Origin: Epichloe hybrida | Lineage: Eukaryota; Ascomycota; Sordariomycetes; Hypocreales; Clavicipitaceae | Assembly: GCA_019022495.1 (NCBI GenBank) | Contig: JAFEKR010000006.1 | Coordinates: 2,480,001-2,544,000, forward strand | Length of the DNA stretch: 64,000 nt | Direction of reading: 5' to 3' | Part shown: piece after piece, positions 24,401 through 37,202 of the stretch | Layout: each line of letters starts with the position of its first letter | Position numbering within the stretch: the stretch's first letter is position 1 | Program-made: the position numbers and the translations under genes | Notes under the pieces: generated by a model | Told to the model about the DNA's origin: nothing | Seen by the model: only the letters and a program-made list of their open reading frames with translations | Databases searched by the model: none

Positions 24401-26857
24401 TAATATCTTTATAAAAATAACCTAGGAAGCCCTCTAAATATACTAGATTAATACTTACCTAGGCCCCCTAGACTTTATTATTATAGACGCTAGAATAAAC
24501 TTCTATAGTAATGAATTTAGATAATTTATAGCTTTAATGTTAATTTTAATTAAGGAAGTCCCTATTAAGGTATACTATAGCATAGGGAAGGTTAAAAGGT
24601 ATTATAGGCTACTCTAAAGAGCTTATAATATAATTAGACACAAATGCCCTACAACGCTAGAACCTATTACCCTTTAAATAGTAATTAAGGCCCTAAATAA
24701 CACTACAGGCCCTAATAGTCTTATCCTAACCCTTCTTATCTTTAGAGCCTACTTATATATAATAAGTAAGTCCTTACTATTACCTAATATTATATAGCGT
24801 GTAATTATAGTATAGAAGGCTACTAAAGAGATTAAGAGACTTTACGCTATCTAGAAGGTTAATAAGGCCCTTACTAAACATAATAGCCTAGATACCTTAA
24901 AGACCCTTAGCTTACTGCTTAGATTAAAGGTTAAGGTCTAGTAAGAAGGTAAGGGATAGGTAGGTCTATATAAGCTACTAATAATTACTAGAGAGAGCTA
25001 TATACTTAATATGCCTAGAGGCCTAAAGACCTTTAGGTTAATATCTATTAAGCCCTACTATAATAATCCTAATATAAAGAAGATAATAAAGCCTAGTAAA
25101 GAGAAAGGAGAGAAAGGGTAAGAGGCCTATAATAAGAATATAGTACTACTAATACTATTAAAGTAAGGACGTAGAAGGCTATAGAAGAACCCTTCTGTAA
25201 TACCTTAAGGTACTAATACCTTCCTGTTAGTAAAAGAATATAGTGACCTAGCTCTTATAATTAAGCTATGTAAGGAAGGAATTATTAAGACCCTAGGTAA
25301 ACTATTTAAGCTATTAATAAAAGCGAAGATTAATGCTTTAATTAAGTAAGGTATATTTAAATTTATTATGTTTAATAAGGAAGAATATAGTGGGATTTAA
25401 ATCTTTAATTCCTAAATTATTAATAAGATTAAAGGCAAGATAACAGAACCCTATAAAAAGTCATGCCTTATAATCTAAGGGTGTGAGGATAAAGGGAAAT
25501 AGGCTATTCTTATATAGGCCCTAATGATTTAATGCGCGAGCTAACGTCTTATTCTTGTGATAGCCCTATTAGCGAGATTAAGGAAATTCCTTATCTAGCT
25601 AAGAGATATCTATTAGGCTTATATATAGGCCTGTATATTACTAGAGCGACTAATCCTAGCACGCTTGCTAATTCATATATAGCACCTTTACCTGCCTAGT
25701 ATAATTATAAGGGTTATTAAACCTCTCTATAGGCTTGTAAAAGTAGGAACGTACTAGTAAGTTATGTATTATAAGTATTATAGAGAGAACCTCTAGATAG
25801 AAACCTCTATGTATAATCCCTGCTTACTTATAATTATAAAGGAAAGCCCTAACTTTACTTGCGTTAGAATATAAACTAATAATATGATTAGCCTCTTAGA
25901 TAAGAAGTTCTCTAAGAAGGAAAAGACCTAGCTTATTATAGTAAGCTTTAATATAAAGCTAAAGTAGTTTCTAACCTAGGATAGTCCTCTTATGTTTAAT
26001 AGTAGTATTATTATGCTAGAGAATAATACTATTAAGATCTAGTAAAAAGGGCAGAGTAATAAGTTAGAGTTAGTCCCTATAACTAATTTAAAGCGTAAGT
26101 ATATTAAGTAAAGGGCCTAAGGTGCTTATATTACCTTAATCTACTAACTAGAGGCTTACTTTAACTTATCCATTACTATATAACACTAGGAGCTAACCCT
26201 AGAGAATATGAAAGCCCTTAATTACTACCTAAAGTAGTAAATAGATTACCTAGAGAGAGGTCTAATGTTTATCCTAATTAACCTTAAGAAAGCAAAGCTC
26301 TTTACCTTTATAAATAAATCCTTTGCTAATAACTAGGACCTATCCTTATAACTAGGATATATACTTATCCTAGTAAATAAAGACTATACTAATAGTAAAT
26401 TCATAATTAAAGGTAATATTATACACTTTAGCTTAATAAAGAGTAAGAGAGTTATGTAAAGCGTGCTTACCTTAGAAGTCTATAGCATAGTAGCTAGTGT
26501 TAATATAGCTTATGTAATTACAACCACCTTAAACTTAGTTACTAACTAACTAAAGCTCCTAAAGATCCTAGTTATTATATATATAGATTTATACTCCTTA
26601 TATAAGTGCCTTATTAAGCTTAGTATAATAAAGGAGAAACGCCTAATAATTAATATTATAGCCCTTTAATAGTTATATAAATGCTAAGAACTCTATAAGA
26701 TCTAATAGATTAATAGAGAGGATAACCTAGCTAATGCCTTTATAAAGGCATTACCTAATAAGGCCCTTAAGAGCTTTATCTTAACTAACTAGATAACTAT
26801 TTAGATAGAGGGATAGGTTACCTATGCGTAATATATATATAGTAAGAGAAAAAGGTA
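21480..26857 (+). pseudogene. Copia-A1 gag-pol relic
   Basis: Gag covers about 21480-23600 with a zinc knuckle at 23299-23345 (KCYVYSKEGY...KHP; the second Cys reads Tyr). The protease block at about 23712-23775 has D-T-G-A changed to N-I-G-A. The integrase zinc finger (about 24120-24240, last pair read YQY*IYVDSP) is followed by the DDE core at about 24320-24600. The RT covers about 25330-26150 with RDI-(Y)QAY, YYKYYREN and MYNPCLL blocks, and RNase H about 26300-26680 with IKEKRLIINI. The reading ends near 26857. Stops are TAA/TAG at Q sites, so it is non-functional. The RT belongs to the ascomycete copia type with the RDITQAY motif, unlike Copia-B. The start of gag is approximate. 26858-27270 is 3' non-coding. 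Confidence 0.85.
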
Positions 26858-27270
26858 ATCCTCTAGGAGGATAGCCATAGGGATAAGATAGTAATACGTA
26901 GGGGATCTACGCCCCTATAGTTAATATCCCTAGTAGCTATAACTATACTAGCTTACTAGGCCCTCCTAGTAGACTATAGAAAATAATAGTAGTGTGTAAG
27001 AGAATAAAGGTATTACTAAGGAGAAGGAAGATATTATATACGCGCTATAGTGTGGTATATGTGTTATTTTAAGGAAAAGAAGGGATTTAGAAGGACTTAC
27101 TTATCCTTATATAGGCTTATAGGCTAAGTAAGATTGTTATTTCCCTTTTATTAGTAACTATACGCCTAGATAGGCTATAAGTTCTTTTTCTTATATCCCC
27201 TATTAATTATATTCTTAATCTATCTTTCCTTTTTTATTTCTATGATTAATATTACGTGTTAATAATTATA

Positions 27271-27290
27271 TTAAAAGAGAGAAGTTCTAG
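27271..27290 (+). promoter_or_regulatory. Copia-A1 polypurine tract
   Basis: TTAAAAGAGAGAAGTTCTAG precedes the 3' LTR directly; the same sequence lies before the Copia-A2 3' LTR (34236-34255). Confidence 0.7.
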
Positions 27291-27597
27291 TATTAGAACA
27301 AAGGTAATATTAATCACGCGTCATAGCTATAATTACCTAGCAGAAGCTTAGGCCGCGCGCGGACCCCACACGTGACCTATAACCTAGCATGTTAATTAGC
27401 TAGTAAATATGGGGACACAAATACGTAACCCCTTTTCCCTTTATATATTATAACTTCTAGCTTTTTACCTCTCTTTTCCTAGAACTTAATTAATCATAAT
27501 AACAGATAACGTAGCCTAGAATAGATAATTAATGACAATACTATTCTTCAGGCTTATGACTATATTACATTAAATTTAATACCCTATGAATCTAACA
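27291..27597 (+). repeat. Copia-A1 3' LTR
   Basis: 307 bp. The first dinucleotide is TA instead of TG, a RIP-type change; it ends TCTAACA. Confidence 0.93.
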
Positions 27598-27602
27598 ATA
27601 TT

Positions 27603-27764
27603 ACTTTTATTACTTATATAACTTATATAACTTAAAATATTATAAGTATTAAAGTTAAATTAAAATAAATAAGTAATAAATAAATATAATATAAATATAA
27701 GTATTTATAAGTAAATTACTATAGAAAAAGCTAGACTTTTTAGTTATTTAGTATTTAAAGGTTT
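27603..27764. other. hAT-H1 fragment between Copia-A1 and Copia-A2
   Basis: AT-rich, with no motif beyond short ATAAGTA repeats. The A1 and A2 target-site duplications place it as original hAT-H1 sequence. Confidence 0.65.
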
Positions 27765-28073
27765 TGTTAGAATAAAGGTGATATTAATTGCGCGTCGCAG
27801 CCGTAATTACCCAGCAGAAGCTCGGGCCACGCGCAGACCCCACACGTGACCCACAACCTAGCACGTTAATTAGCTAGGAAATATGGGGACATAAACGCGT
27901 AACCCCTTTTCCCTTTATGTATTATAACTTCTAGCTTTTTACCTCTCTTTTCTAATAACTTAATTAATTATAATAACAAATAACGTAGCCTAGAATAAAT
28001 AATTAATAATAATACTATTCTTCGGGCTCATAACTATATTACACATTAAATTTAATACCCTATGAATCTAACA
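27765..28073 (+). repeat. Copia-A2 5' LTR
   Basis: 309 bp. It differs from the A1 LTR by a 2-bp insertion (ATTACACATTAAA against ATTACATTAAA) and transitions. It keeps more C and G than the A1 copy (GCGCGTCGCAG). Confidence 0.93.
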
Positions 28074-28449
28074 CTAATTAGTAGTTACCTTTATAAATAA
28101 CCACGTAGTCTTTAAACACCGCAGATTAGTAAGGTTAATTAAAAGAGGTAGCTTATCTAATAATGACTTACCCTATGAAATAGGAGGGCTACGTTTAATA
28201 ATAAGTTATGCTAACGGAAAGGTATAATATAGCTCTCTTCTTACTTTAGTATTAATATCTATATCTATACGGACTCTAAAATAACAAAGAAAGGTTTAAC
28301 ACTAGTAGCTAAGCTATCCCCTTATCTTTCTTTGTTATGCGTTCTATTACATATTTAAAGTTAACCGCCTTACCTTATAATCCTTTATATCTAAAAAACG
28401 TTATATAATTATAGTTATACCTATTATCTCCTTATATTACAAGATCTGC

Positions 28450-31400
28450 CTCCCTTAATTAATTAGAATATTAGATGTAGCTAGACCGTCTAGGACTCCT
28501 AGTTAATTTAGAGTTCCTAGCAAGACTAATAGCTATAATAATGCTATAGAAGGCATTAAAATAGGAGATAATAATAAATACCTTAACAAAGGAAAAACCC
28601 CTATTTACACTAACCTATACCCCTATATCTCTATAAGGCTTTAATAACATATTATAGAAGAACTACTTTAATAAATAAGAAGTTTTAAATATAAAGAGAT
28701 AATAACACCTAAGGGAATTAGTCTCTATATCCTTATAAAGACTAGATAATATAAGGAGTAAGGGTTATTTATTACTATTCTTTGAATTTAGTAATAACTT
28801 TTATAAATAGTTAAGGGATAAGTTCGCGGAAGGGAGAGACCTTTTATAGAACAGACTTCAAGACTATCTTCTTTATAACAGAGTATATATAACTATTAGA
28901 AGAGGCACTAAGATAGTAAATAACCTTAAAGAAGTAGTAAACTAAGAAGAATTTAGATTTTAGACTCTTAAAGAAATTAAAAAGGCTAGGAAGAAGTATA
29001 TAGGCTTCTAAAAGAACCTATAGAATAAAGAGTTTTTCTATAATTTACTAGATAATAGTAATATTAGAACTAGGTAACCTACCCCGTTACCCTGTTTATT
29101 AGTACAATCACTATTAAAAGGATTAATAAGCTAGACTCCCCTAGGAAAACTAAGTTAATTCCCTCTAGGAAGGCCTAGTTAATCTCCCCTAGGAAGGTTA
29201 ATTAACCTAGAGTTAAGACTACCTAAGGATACTATTCGCAAGTATCTATAAGTAACTCCCTTGCTTATACCTTCACTAGAGGTAAGTTAGTAATATTACC
29301 CTAGTAACACTACTAATAATACCCCTAAGTAGGAGAGTTACTAATAGAGGTAACCTATGCTATCTAGGGCTAGTAGTGCTCTTATTAGTATAGCTTAAAG
29401 AGCTATAATTTCTCCTTCCTAATATAAGGAAGAGGAGGATTAGAGAGAATAATAAGCCCTAAGGGTACTACTTATAAAGCTGCTCTCTTACTTCCTAAAG
29501 ACCTTACTACCCCTTTTATAAATATAAAGGGAAATACCTAGAGAACCCCTATAGACCTAGAGACCTTTACTAAAGCAGATTATTAACCTATCTAAGGTAT
29601 ACCCTAAGGAATAACTCTATAGCGCTAATAACTATAATATTCTTAAATTAAAGCTTTAAATATTTTATAGAAAGTGTGAGTTACTTAATATCTAGCCTAA
29701 ATAAGCTAGTTATGCTTTTAAGGTTATACTTAAAGGTAAAGCATTATAATACTATGTAAACTACCTCTCTAAACCTAGATAACTATAAGATTTCCTTATA
29801 CTTATTAGCTATATAAGAGAATGATTTAAAACTAAGGATATATAGTAAAGATATTTACTAGAGTAAAATAATACTTCCCTATAAGAAATAGTAAATAATA
29901 ACCTAAGTAAGTTAATAATTAAATACTTTAATAAACTTATAGAAAGACTATCTATCTTATAATAAGTAATGCCTAAAGTAGGCTAAACTAAAAGGGCACT
30001 CTAGAATTAACTTATTAAAGCCTATTATAGTATTCTAGAGTGTAGAGAAGTAATTATAAATCCGCTAGATAGACTATAAGAGTTTTATAAACAGATTAGA
30101 ATAACCCTTTATCTTATTAAGAAAGAGAAGAAGAACTATTAATAGTTCCTAACCAAAGCTATAACCCTAGAGTAATTCTAGACTAACTAAAGATATAATA
30201 GGACTAGAAAAGAGACCTAATACCCCTTAAAACTATAAGGAAAAGAAGGTACTTCTTATATAAAGAAGTGCTATATATATAGTAAGAAAGGATACTAGTT
30301 ATCTAAGCACCTTAAAGAGAACTATAAGAAGGCGTTTTAATGCTTTAAGAACTACTACCTTATAAATCTAGCTAATAACTTATATTATTTATTCCTTACT
30401 TAGTATAAGGGAGAACACAAGTCTTAAACCCCTATTAATAATAAAATCGCTTAGTATATAAAGAGTATTAGATTTAATAATAGCCCTAACAATATAGATA
30501 GGCTAGTACCTATAAGCTTCTTTACTTATAAAACCTAGATTAATAGTGAAAGAATAGTTTATTTCCTAATAAGGTAAGTAGCTTATTATAGTCTAAGTAA
30601 AGAAAACCCCTTTTAGTAGGAACTTATAAACAAAGCCCTAGCAACGTTTATATTAGAAGATTGCTATTCCTATATAACATTCTAAGGGATTATACCTAAT
30701 ACAGGAGCCGTAAAGTTCTCTACAGTAGGGCACCCTTAATTTCTTGCTTTATAATGTTAGATGCCTATATTATAACTTAATAAATTAACAAAGAAGAAGG
30801 TATTAGTTAGATTCAGCGCAGGAGACCTAATTATTACGCTTAGAGTAGCTAATATACCTACTCCCTTTAGAAATATCCTCTTTTAGGTTATCCTTATAAA
30901 CACTTTATTTCTCTTATCCCTTAATAATATAGACTATCTAAAGATTAACTTTAATATCTCTAAGAACACACTATAATAAGGAAATATTAAAGTCCCTATT
31001 GTATGTAAATAAGGCTACGCCTAGATGCTTCTTATATAGAAAGAAGAAGTAGTTGCTTAGAGCTACCTTATAGAAGGCAAGCTATAGTAACTATATTACC
31101 GCTTTAGGCATCTATTAATCTAATATTTATATAAGGTTCTCTATAGATTAGGGTATAATATTAATATTAAAGCTATTAGGGAGCTAATAAGAATTTACTA
31201 CTAATACTAAATACACATAGATAGCCCTAATTACTTTAAGTTTACCTTTAAGGATAAGTATAGCTTTAATTATAAAGTAATAGTAAATATCTTCTACCTA
31301 GATAATAACCGCCCTATACTCTATGCTATAGATATAGCTATAGCGTTTAACATAGTGAAATTCCTTAATAATATCTCTACAAAAACAACCTAGGAAGCCC

Positions 31401-33828
31401 TCTAAATATACTAGATTAATGCTTACCTAGGCCCCCTAGACTTTATTATTATAGATACTAGAATAAACTTCTATAGTAATAAATTTAGATAATTTATAGC
31501 TTTAATATTAATTTTAATTAAGGAAGTCCCTATTAAGGCATACTATAGTATAGGGAAGGTTAAAAGGTATTATAGGCTACTCTAAAGAGCCTATGATATA
31601 ATTAGATATAAATACCCTATAATGCTAGAACCTATTGCCCTTTAAATAGTAATTAAGGCCCTAAATAACACCGCAAGCCCTAATAGCCTTATCCTAACCC
31701 TCCTTATCTTTAGAGCTTACTTATATATAATAAATAAGTCCTTACTATTACCTAATATTATATAGTATGTAATTATAGTATAGAAAGCTACTAAAGAGAT
31801 TAAGAGACTTTACGCTATCTAGAAGGTTAATAAGGCCCTTGCTAAATATAATAGCCTAGACACCTTAAAGACCCTTAGCCTACTGCTTAGATTAAAGGTT
31901 AAGGTCTAGTGAGAAGGCAAGGGATAGGTAAGTCTATATAAGCTACTAGTAATTACTAGAGAAAGCTATATACTTAATATACCTAGAGGCCTAAAGACCT
32001 TTAGGTTAATATTTATTAAGCCTTACTATAATAATCCTAGTGTAAAGAAAATAGCAAAGCCTAGTAAAGAGAAAGGAGAAAAAGAGTAAGAGGCCTATAA
32101 TAAGAATATAGTGCTACTAATACTACTAAAGCAAGGACGTGGAAGGCTATAGAAGAACCCTCCTATAATACCTTAAGGTACTAATACCTTCCTATTAGCA
32201 AAAGAATATAGTAACCTAGCTCTTATAATTAAGCTATGTAAGGAAGGAATTATTAAGACCCCTAGTAAACCTTTTAAGCTATTAATAAAAGCGGAAATTA
32301 ACGCCCTAATTAAGCAAGGTATATTTAAATTTATTATGTTTAATAAGGAAGAATATAGTAGAATTTAAATCTTTAATTCCCGAATTGTTAATAAGATTAA
32401 AGGTAAGATAATAGAACCCTATAAAAAGTCATGCCTTATGATCTAAGGATATAAGGATAAAGGGAAATAGGCTATTCTCACACAGGCCCTAACGATTTAA
32501 CGCGCAAGCCAACGTCTTATCCTTATAATAGCCCTGTTAGTAAGATTAAGGAAATTCCTTATCTGGCTAAGAGATATCTATTAGGCTTATATACAGGCCT
32601 ATATATTGCTAGAGCGGCTAATCCTAGCGCGCTTACTAATTCAGATATGGTATCTCTACCTGCCTAGTATAATCTTAAGGGTTATAAAACCCCTTTACAG
32701 GCTTATAAAGGTAGGAACACACTAGTAGGTTATATATTATAAGTACTATAAAGAGAACCTCTAGATAGAAACCTCTATATATAATCCCTGCCTGCTTATA
32801 ACTACAAAGGAAAGCCCTAACTTTACCTATGTTAGAATATAGACTAATAATATAATTAGCCTCTTAGATAAGAAGTTCTCTAAGAAGGAAAAGACCTAGC
32901 TTACTATAGTAAGCTTTAACATAAAGCTAAAGTAATTCCTAACTTAGGACTGCCCTCTTATATTTAATAGTGGTATTATCTTACTAGAGAATAATACTAT
33001 TAAGATCTAGTAGAAAGGGTAAAGTAATAAGTTAGAGTTAGTTCTAATAACTAACTTAAAGCGTAAATATATTAAGCAGAGGGCCTAAGGCGCTTATATT
33101 ACCTTAATTTACTAACTAGAGGCTTACTTTAACTTATCTATTACTATATAATACTAGGAGCTAACCCTAGAGAATATAAAAGCCCTTAATTACCACCTAA
33201 AGTGGCAGATAGATTACCTAGAGAGAGGTTTAATGTTTATTCTAATTAACCTTAAGAAGGCAAAGCTCTTTACCTTTATAGATAAATCCTTTACTAATAA
33301 CTAGGACCTATCCTTATAACTAGGATATATACTTATCCTAGTAAATAAAGACTACACTAATAGTAAGTTTATAATTAAAGGTAATATTATATACTTTAGC
33401 TTAATAAAAAGCAAGAGAGTTACGTAAAGCATGCTTACCTTAGAAGTCTATAGTATAGTAGCTAGTGTTAATATAGCTTACGTAATTACAACTACCTTAA
33501 ACTTAGTTACTAACTAACTAAAGCTCCTAAAGATCCTAGTTATTATATATATAGATTTATACTCCTTATATAAGTGCCTTATTAAGCTTAGTATAATAAA
33601 GGAGAAACGCCTAATAATTAATATTATAGCCCTTTAATAGTTATATAAACGCTAAGAACTCTATAAGATCTAATGGATTAACAAAGAGAATAACCTAGCT
33701 AATGCCTTTATAAAGGTATTACCTAATAAGGCCCTTAAGAGCTTTATCTTAACTAACCAGATAACTATCTAGATAGAGGGATAGGTTACCTATATATAAT
33801 ACATATATAGTAAGAGGAAAAGGTAATT
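28450..33828 (+). pseudogene. Copia-A2 gag-pol relic
   Basis: The same domain order as Copia-A1, shifted by about 6.97 kb: gag, zinc knuckle at about 30266-30312, protease at about 30675-30740, integrase at about 31080-31560, RT at about 32290-33110, RNase H at about 33260-33640, end near 33828. Stops are TAA/TAG at expected Q codons. In some places A2 keeps a C or G where A1 has T or A and elsewhere the reverse, so the two copies were mutated separately. The 33829-34235 stretch is 3' non-coding. The gag start is approximate. Confidence 0.84.
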
Positions 33829-34255
33829 ATCTAGGAGGGTAGCCACAGGGATAAGATAGTAATATATAGGGGATTTACACCCCTATAGTTAACATCCCTA
33901 GCGGCCACAACTACACTAGCCTACTAGGCCCTCCTAGTAGACTATAGAAATTAATAGTAGTATATAGGAGGATAAAGGTATTACTAAGGAGGAGGAAGAT
34001 ATTATATACGCACTATAGTATAGTATATATATTATTTTAAGGAAAGAAGGGATTTAGAAGGACCTACTTATCCTTATATAGGCTCATAGGCTAAGTGAGA
34101 TTATTATTTCCCTTTTATTAGTAACTATATACCTAGATAAGCTATAAGTTCTTTTCTTTATATCCCCTATTAATTACATTCTTAATCTATCTTTCTTTTT
34201 ATTTCTATAATTAATATTATATATTAATAATTATATTAAAAGAGAGAAGTTTTAG

Positions 34256-34564
34256 TATTAGAATAAAGGTGATATTAATTACATGTCATAGCTATAATTA
34301 CCTAGCAGAAGCTTAGGCTACGCGCGGACCCCACACGTAACTTATAACCTGGCATGTTAATTAGCTAGGAAATATAGGGACATAAACACGTAACCCCTTT
34401 TCCCTTTATGTATTATAACTTCTAGCTTTTTACCTCTCTTTTCTAATAACTTAATTAATTATAATAATAGATAACGTAGCCTAGAATAGATAATCAATAA
34501 CAATACTATTCTTCGGGCTCATGACTGTATTACATATTGAATTTAATACCCTATAAATCCAACA
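34256..34564 (+). repeat. Copia-A2 3' LTR
   Basis: 309 bp, same length as its 5' partner; begins TATTAGAATAAAGGTGATA (TG changed to TA), ends AATCCAACA. Confidence 0.93.
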
Positions 34565-34569
34565 GGTTT

Positions 34570-35738
34570 TTTAAAATATTAACAAAATAAAATTCCTTTC
34601 TTTTTTATATTTTTTAATATTATACTATTTATAATTTTATACTAATAAAAAGTAAGTCCTAATATAACTATAAGACTTACTTAAGTATATTTCTCTCTTT
34701 TAAACTAAAATTATATAAATAAGTAAAGAGATTACTATATTTATAGTATAACTAATAAAACTTACTTTTAGACTTACTTTTTTATATATATTTCTTTTTA
34801 GCTAGAATTATATAACTAAGTAAAGAGATAATACTAGGTTTATAGTATAACTAATAGGATTCACTTTTAGATCCACTTTTAAAAACACTTTATAACTAAG
34901 TAAGTAAGCTGGAAGTAGTATAAATAATTAAACTTACTTTTAAAGCTTATTTATTTATTTACTTAATATTAAAAAAAATAGTATATATATTATAATTATT
35001 CTTTATATACTATTTTAACCTTTCTTTATAAACTTTTCCTAGGTTTTTTCCTTCTCTTTTAGTTTAAAGAAGGTTAAAAGCTAATATAATTTATTATAAT
35101 TATAATAAAATAGTTTAATAGTAAAAGAAGTATGTATTAAATAAGGATTAATTTTCTCTTTATAATAAATTCCTTATATATATAAGTATATTTTTATTAG
35201 AGTTTTAATCTTATTTATTTAGAATTATAAATTATTTCTTTAGGGTAAATATTATATTTAAAGCAAAAAAACTATATTAAAATATATAGTAAATCTTAAA
35301 AAAAAGCTAGAAAGATAAATTAACCTTTAAAATATAGAGAATAAATATTACTATAAGTTAAGCCTAGATAATACCATTTATAGCTACCCTATATATATAG
35401 CTTAATAGTCTAAATTAGCGAAAACTTCATAATTCTATAACTAAATACCTAAATAGTATAAAAATTTAAGGATATCTTATTTAGATTATATAAAAAATCT
35501 ACTATATAATAAGTATATATACTACCTTACCTTTTTAATAATATATTATATTACATTATATTATATTATAATGTATTATATTGTATTATATTATAATGTA
35601 TTTTTATATAATAAATAATTATAATAAATTATAGAAAATAGATATAAGTATAGGAAGACCCTTAATATATTAAGAAAAAAGTATTCTTTAAATTAGATAT
35701 AAAAGAATATTACTAAGATATTATATATTTAAAATAAG
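34570..35738. other. hAT-H1 main remaining body, non-coding, with minisatellite
   Basis: About 1.17 kb of AT-rich DNA. At about 34640-34965 lie three to four degenerate units (about 100 bp) sharing words such as ACTTACTTTTAGACTTACTTTT and AACTAAGTAAAGAGAT with the minisatellite of hAT-H2. At about 35540-35600 there are ATTATATTACATTATATT-type repeats. No coding potential recognised. Confidence 0.6.
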
Positions 35739-35996
35739 TATTAGATGCACCAAGGTCCTGCGCAGGTAATAAATCCCATATAAATTCAAAGTTAATAATA
35801 GTTAGTTAGCTAGCTAGGAAAGAGGGAGAAGAGAGGGAAAGTCTAGATGCTAGAAAAGTAGGCAAAATCCATATGTAGGGCACAAAAGGGGGTGGCGAAT
35901 TAATGTAGCTAATCATATCGCGTGCATCACGCTAGACCCACAATTAGTCCGGTCTTTAGCCACAATTAAACCAATAAAGATCCAAAGGAATTAACA
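35739..35996 (-). repeat. Copia-C2 3' LTR
   Basis: 258 bp. Minus-strand reading begins TGTTAATTCCTTTGGATCT and ends GCATCTAATA. Confidence 0.92.
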
Positions 35997-36022
35997 CTAG
36001 CAATCTCTCTTTTTCCTTCGTA
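35997..36022 (-). promoter_or_regulatory. Copia-C2 polypurine tract
   Basis: Minus-strand GAAGGAAAAAGAGAGATTGC followed by TAG ends at the LTR; identical in kind to the Copia-C1 tract at 44851-44870. Confidence 0.7.
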
Positions 36023-36240
36023 GCTAAAGAGCTTAAAAACACAATAAAAATCAGATTAAAGGAAAGTGTACACAAGTGGATCCCTTAATGGGAATCCGCT
36101 ACTTTAATTAGCTATCCTTTAACACAAATCGTCAATTCGTTCAAATCAATCAAAGAGGAAAGTAATGAATTTAGCAATGATTTAGTTATCACGTCTACCA
36201 GATTGTCGTTGCTGTTAATCCACCTAACTTCGTAGATCTC

Positions 36241-36352
36241 ATGCCTTAATAAAGGTCTCGAGGGTCTCGTGGGTCTTATGCCTTAATAAAGGTCTCGAGG
36301 GTCTCAAGGGTCTTATGCCTTAATAAAGGTCTTGAGGGTCTTAAGGGTCTTA
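36241..36352. repeat. Three 37-bp tandem repeats in Copia-C2
   Basis: Units start ATGCCTTAATAAAGGTCT at 36241, 36278 and 36315, exactly 37 bp apart, each ending with GGGTCTT. 37 is not a multiple of 3, which argues against coding use. Confidence 0.9.
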
Positions 36353-36680
36353 TGCCTCCTTACTACCAATAATCTAAATTAACCATAACCAGAGGGATAT
36401 ATAATAAGCTTGTGTGCGTACATAACGTATGCCTTCGTAATATATCCCCACATAATGTGTTATTCCCCTCGCGGCTTCCTATCTTAAAGCGTTATTTAAT
36501 ATCGCGTATAGGCATCAAGTCTTTAGGCATTAGGTCTTAATAATCTTCGCATTTAACGGCTTATTATTAATCTTTAAGGTCTTTAGTTAATTACTCTTAA
36601 CGATCTTTAGTAATCTTATTAGTAGCTTATTAGACCTCTTCCTTTACAAGGAATACTTTAATTAGCATCCCCTTAGCAAC
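36353..36680. other. Copia-C2 middle region without homology to Copia-C1
   Basis: Moderately AT-rich with phrases such as GTCTTTAGG and GGTCTTAATAATC repeated loosely. No protein or RNA motif recognised. Its origin is unknown. Confidence 0.4.
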
Positions 36681-36761
36681 AATCTCTTCAATTAACAATT
36701 CAGCCGCGATCTCTTTAATTAACAATTCAGCCGCAATCTCTTTAATTAACGCTTCAGCCTA
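36681..36761. repeat. Three 27-bp tandem repeats in Copia-C2
   Basis: Units (A/G)ATCTCTT(C/T)AATTAAC... begin at 36681, 36708 and 36735, ending in TTCAGCCGC. 27 bp equals nine codons, so they could come from a coding repeat on the minus strand. Confidence 0.85.
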
Positions 36762-36859
36762 GTCCTTAAGGTTTTCAGGGTCTTTAGGCTCCCTAGTCTT
36801 AGGCTATAGCAATCTTCTTTCTTCTTAAATTACTTATTATAAGGTAGCTATAGCTAAAA

Positions 36860-37140
36860 GACCTTAAGTAACATACACACCACTATCTTATAGGGAATTA
36901 CGTAGCTATTATATGATCTTACTATCAGCCCTTGCAAAGGTATTCCCAGACTATCCTTCGAAGTCCTCTAGGAATAATTCCTAGAGGTTATTATCCCTCT
37001 AACCTTAATACTCGCTAAGGTTAATAAACCTCGCAATCTAGTTATTAAGTTCGGATTATATAGTAGTCTCTAGATTAGGGTTAACAGACTCTTTCTAGTC
37101 TTTCGTGAGGGCATAGGAAAGGGGTTGCAATCGCCTTAGT
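36860..37140 (-). pseudogene. Truncated gag start in Copia-C2
   Basis: The minus strand matches the Copia-C1 gag beginning (39595-39790): shared words CTAGAGACTACTA, GTTTATTAACCTTAG and TATTAAGGTTAGAGGGATAA. Here it keeps C where C1 has T (for example TTAGCGAGTATT against TTAGTAAGTATT), so it shows the less-mutated form. The similarity stops at about 36860 on the far side, where the internal deletion begins. It encodes no complete domain. Confidence 0.65.
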
Positions 37141-37187
37141 AATTCATCCTTTGAAGGTCTTGCCTAGGGCATTGTAAGGGCAGAAAA

Positions 37188-37202
37188 GGGGGGGGGGGGG
37201 GG
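37188..37202 (+). repeat. Run of 15 G
   Basis: Uninterrupted homopolymer within the Copia-C2 leader. Length is prone to polymerase slippage and sequencing error. Confidence 0.9.

Larger units (their letters stand above)
20794..27597 (+). mobile_element. Copia-A1: complete Ty1/copia element with perfect TSD
   Basis: 6,804 bp with two 307-bp LTRs (20794-21100 and 27291-27597). Flanked by the 5-bp duplication ATATT (20789-20793 and 27598-27602). The interior carries gag, protease, integrase, RT and RNase H in copia order. It is inserted in hAT-H1 and has a close sister, Copia-A2, 167 bp downstream. Structure is complete, but coding is destroyed by RIP. Confidence 0.93.
27765..34564 (+). mobile_element. 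Copia-A2: second complete Copia-A element with perfect TSD
   Basis: 6,800 bp with two 309-bp LTRs (27765-28073 and 34256-34564). The 5-bp duplication GGTTT (27760-27764 and 34565-34569) differs from that of Copia-A1, so it is an independent insertion, not a tandem duplication. It follows A1 along its whole length with transition differences. Confidence 0.93.

Noticed and set aside
20794..34564. Copia-A1 and A2 as a tandem segmental duplication
   Set aside because: Each has its own perfect and different 5-bp target duplication, and the flanking hAT-H1 sequence is not duplicated.
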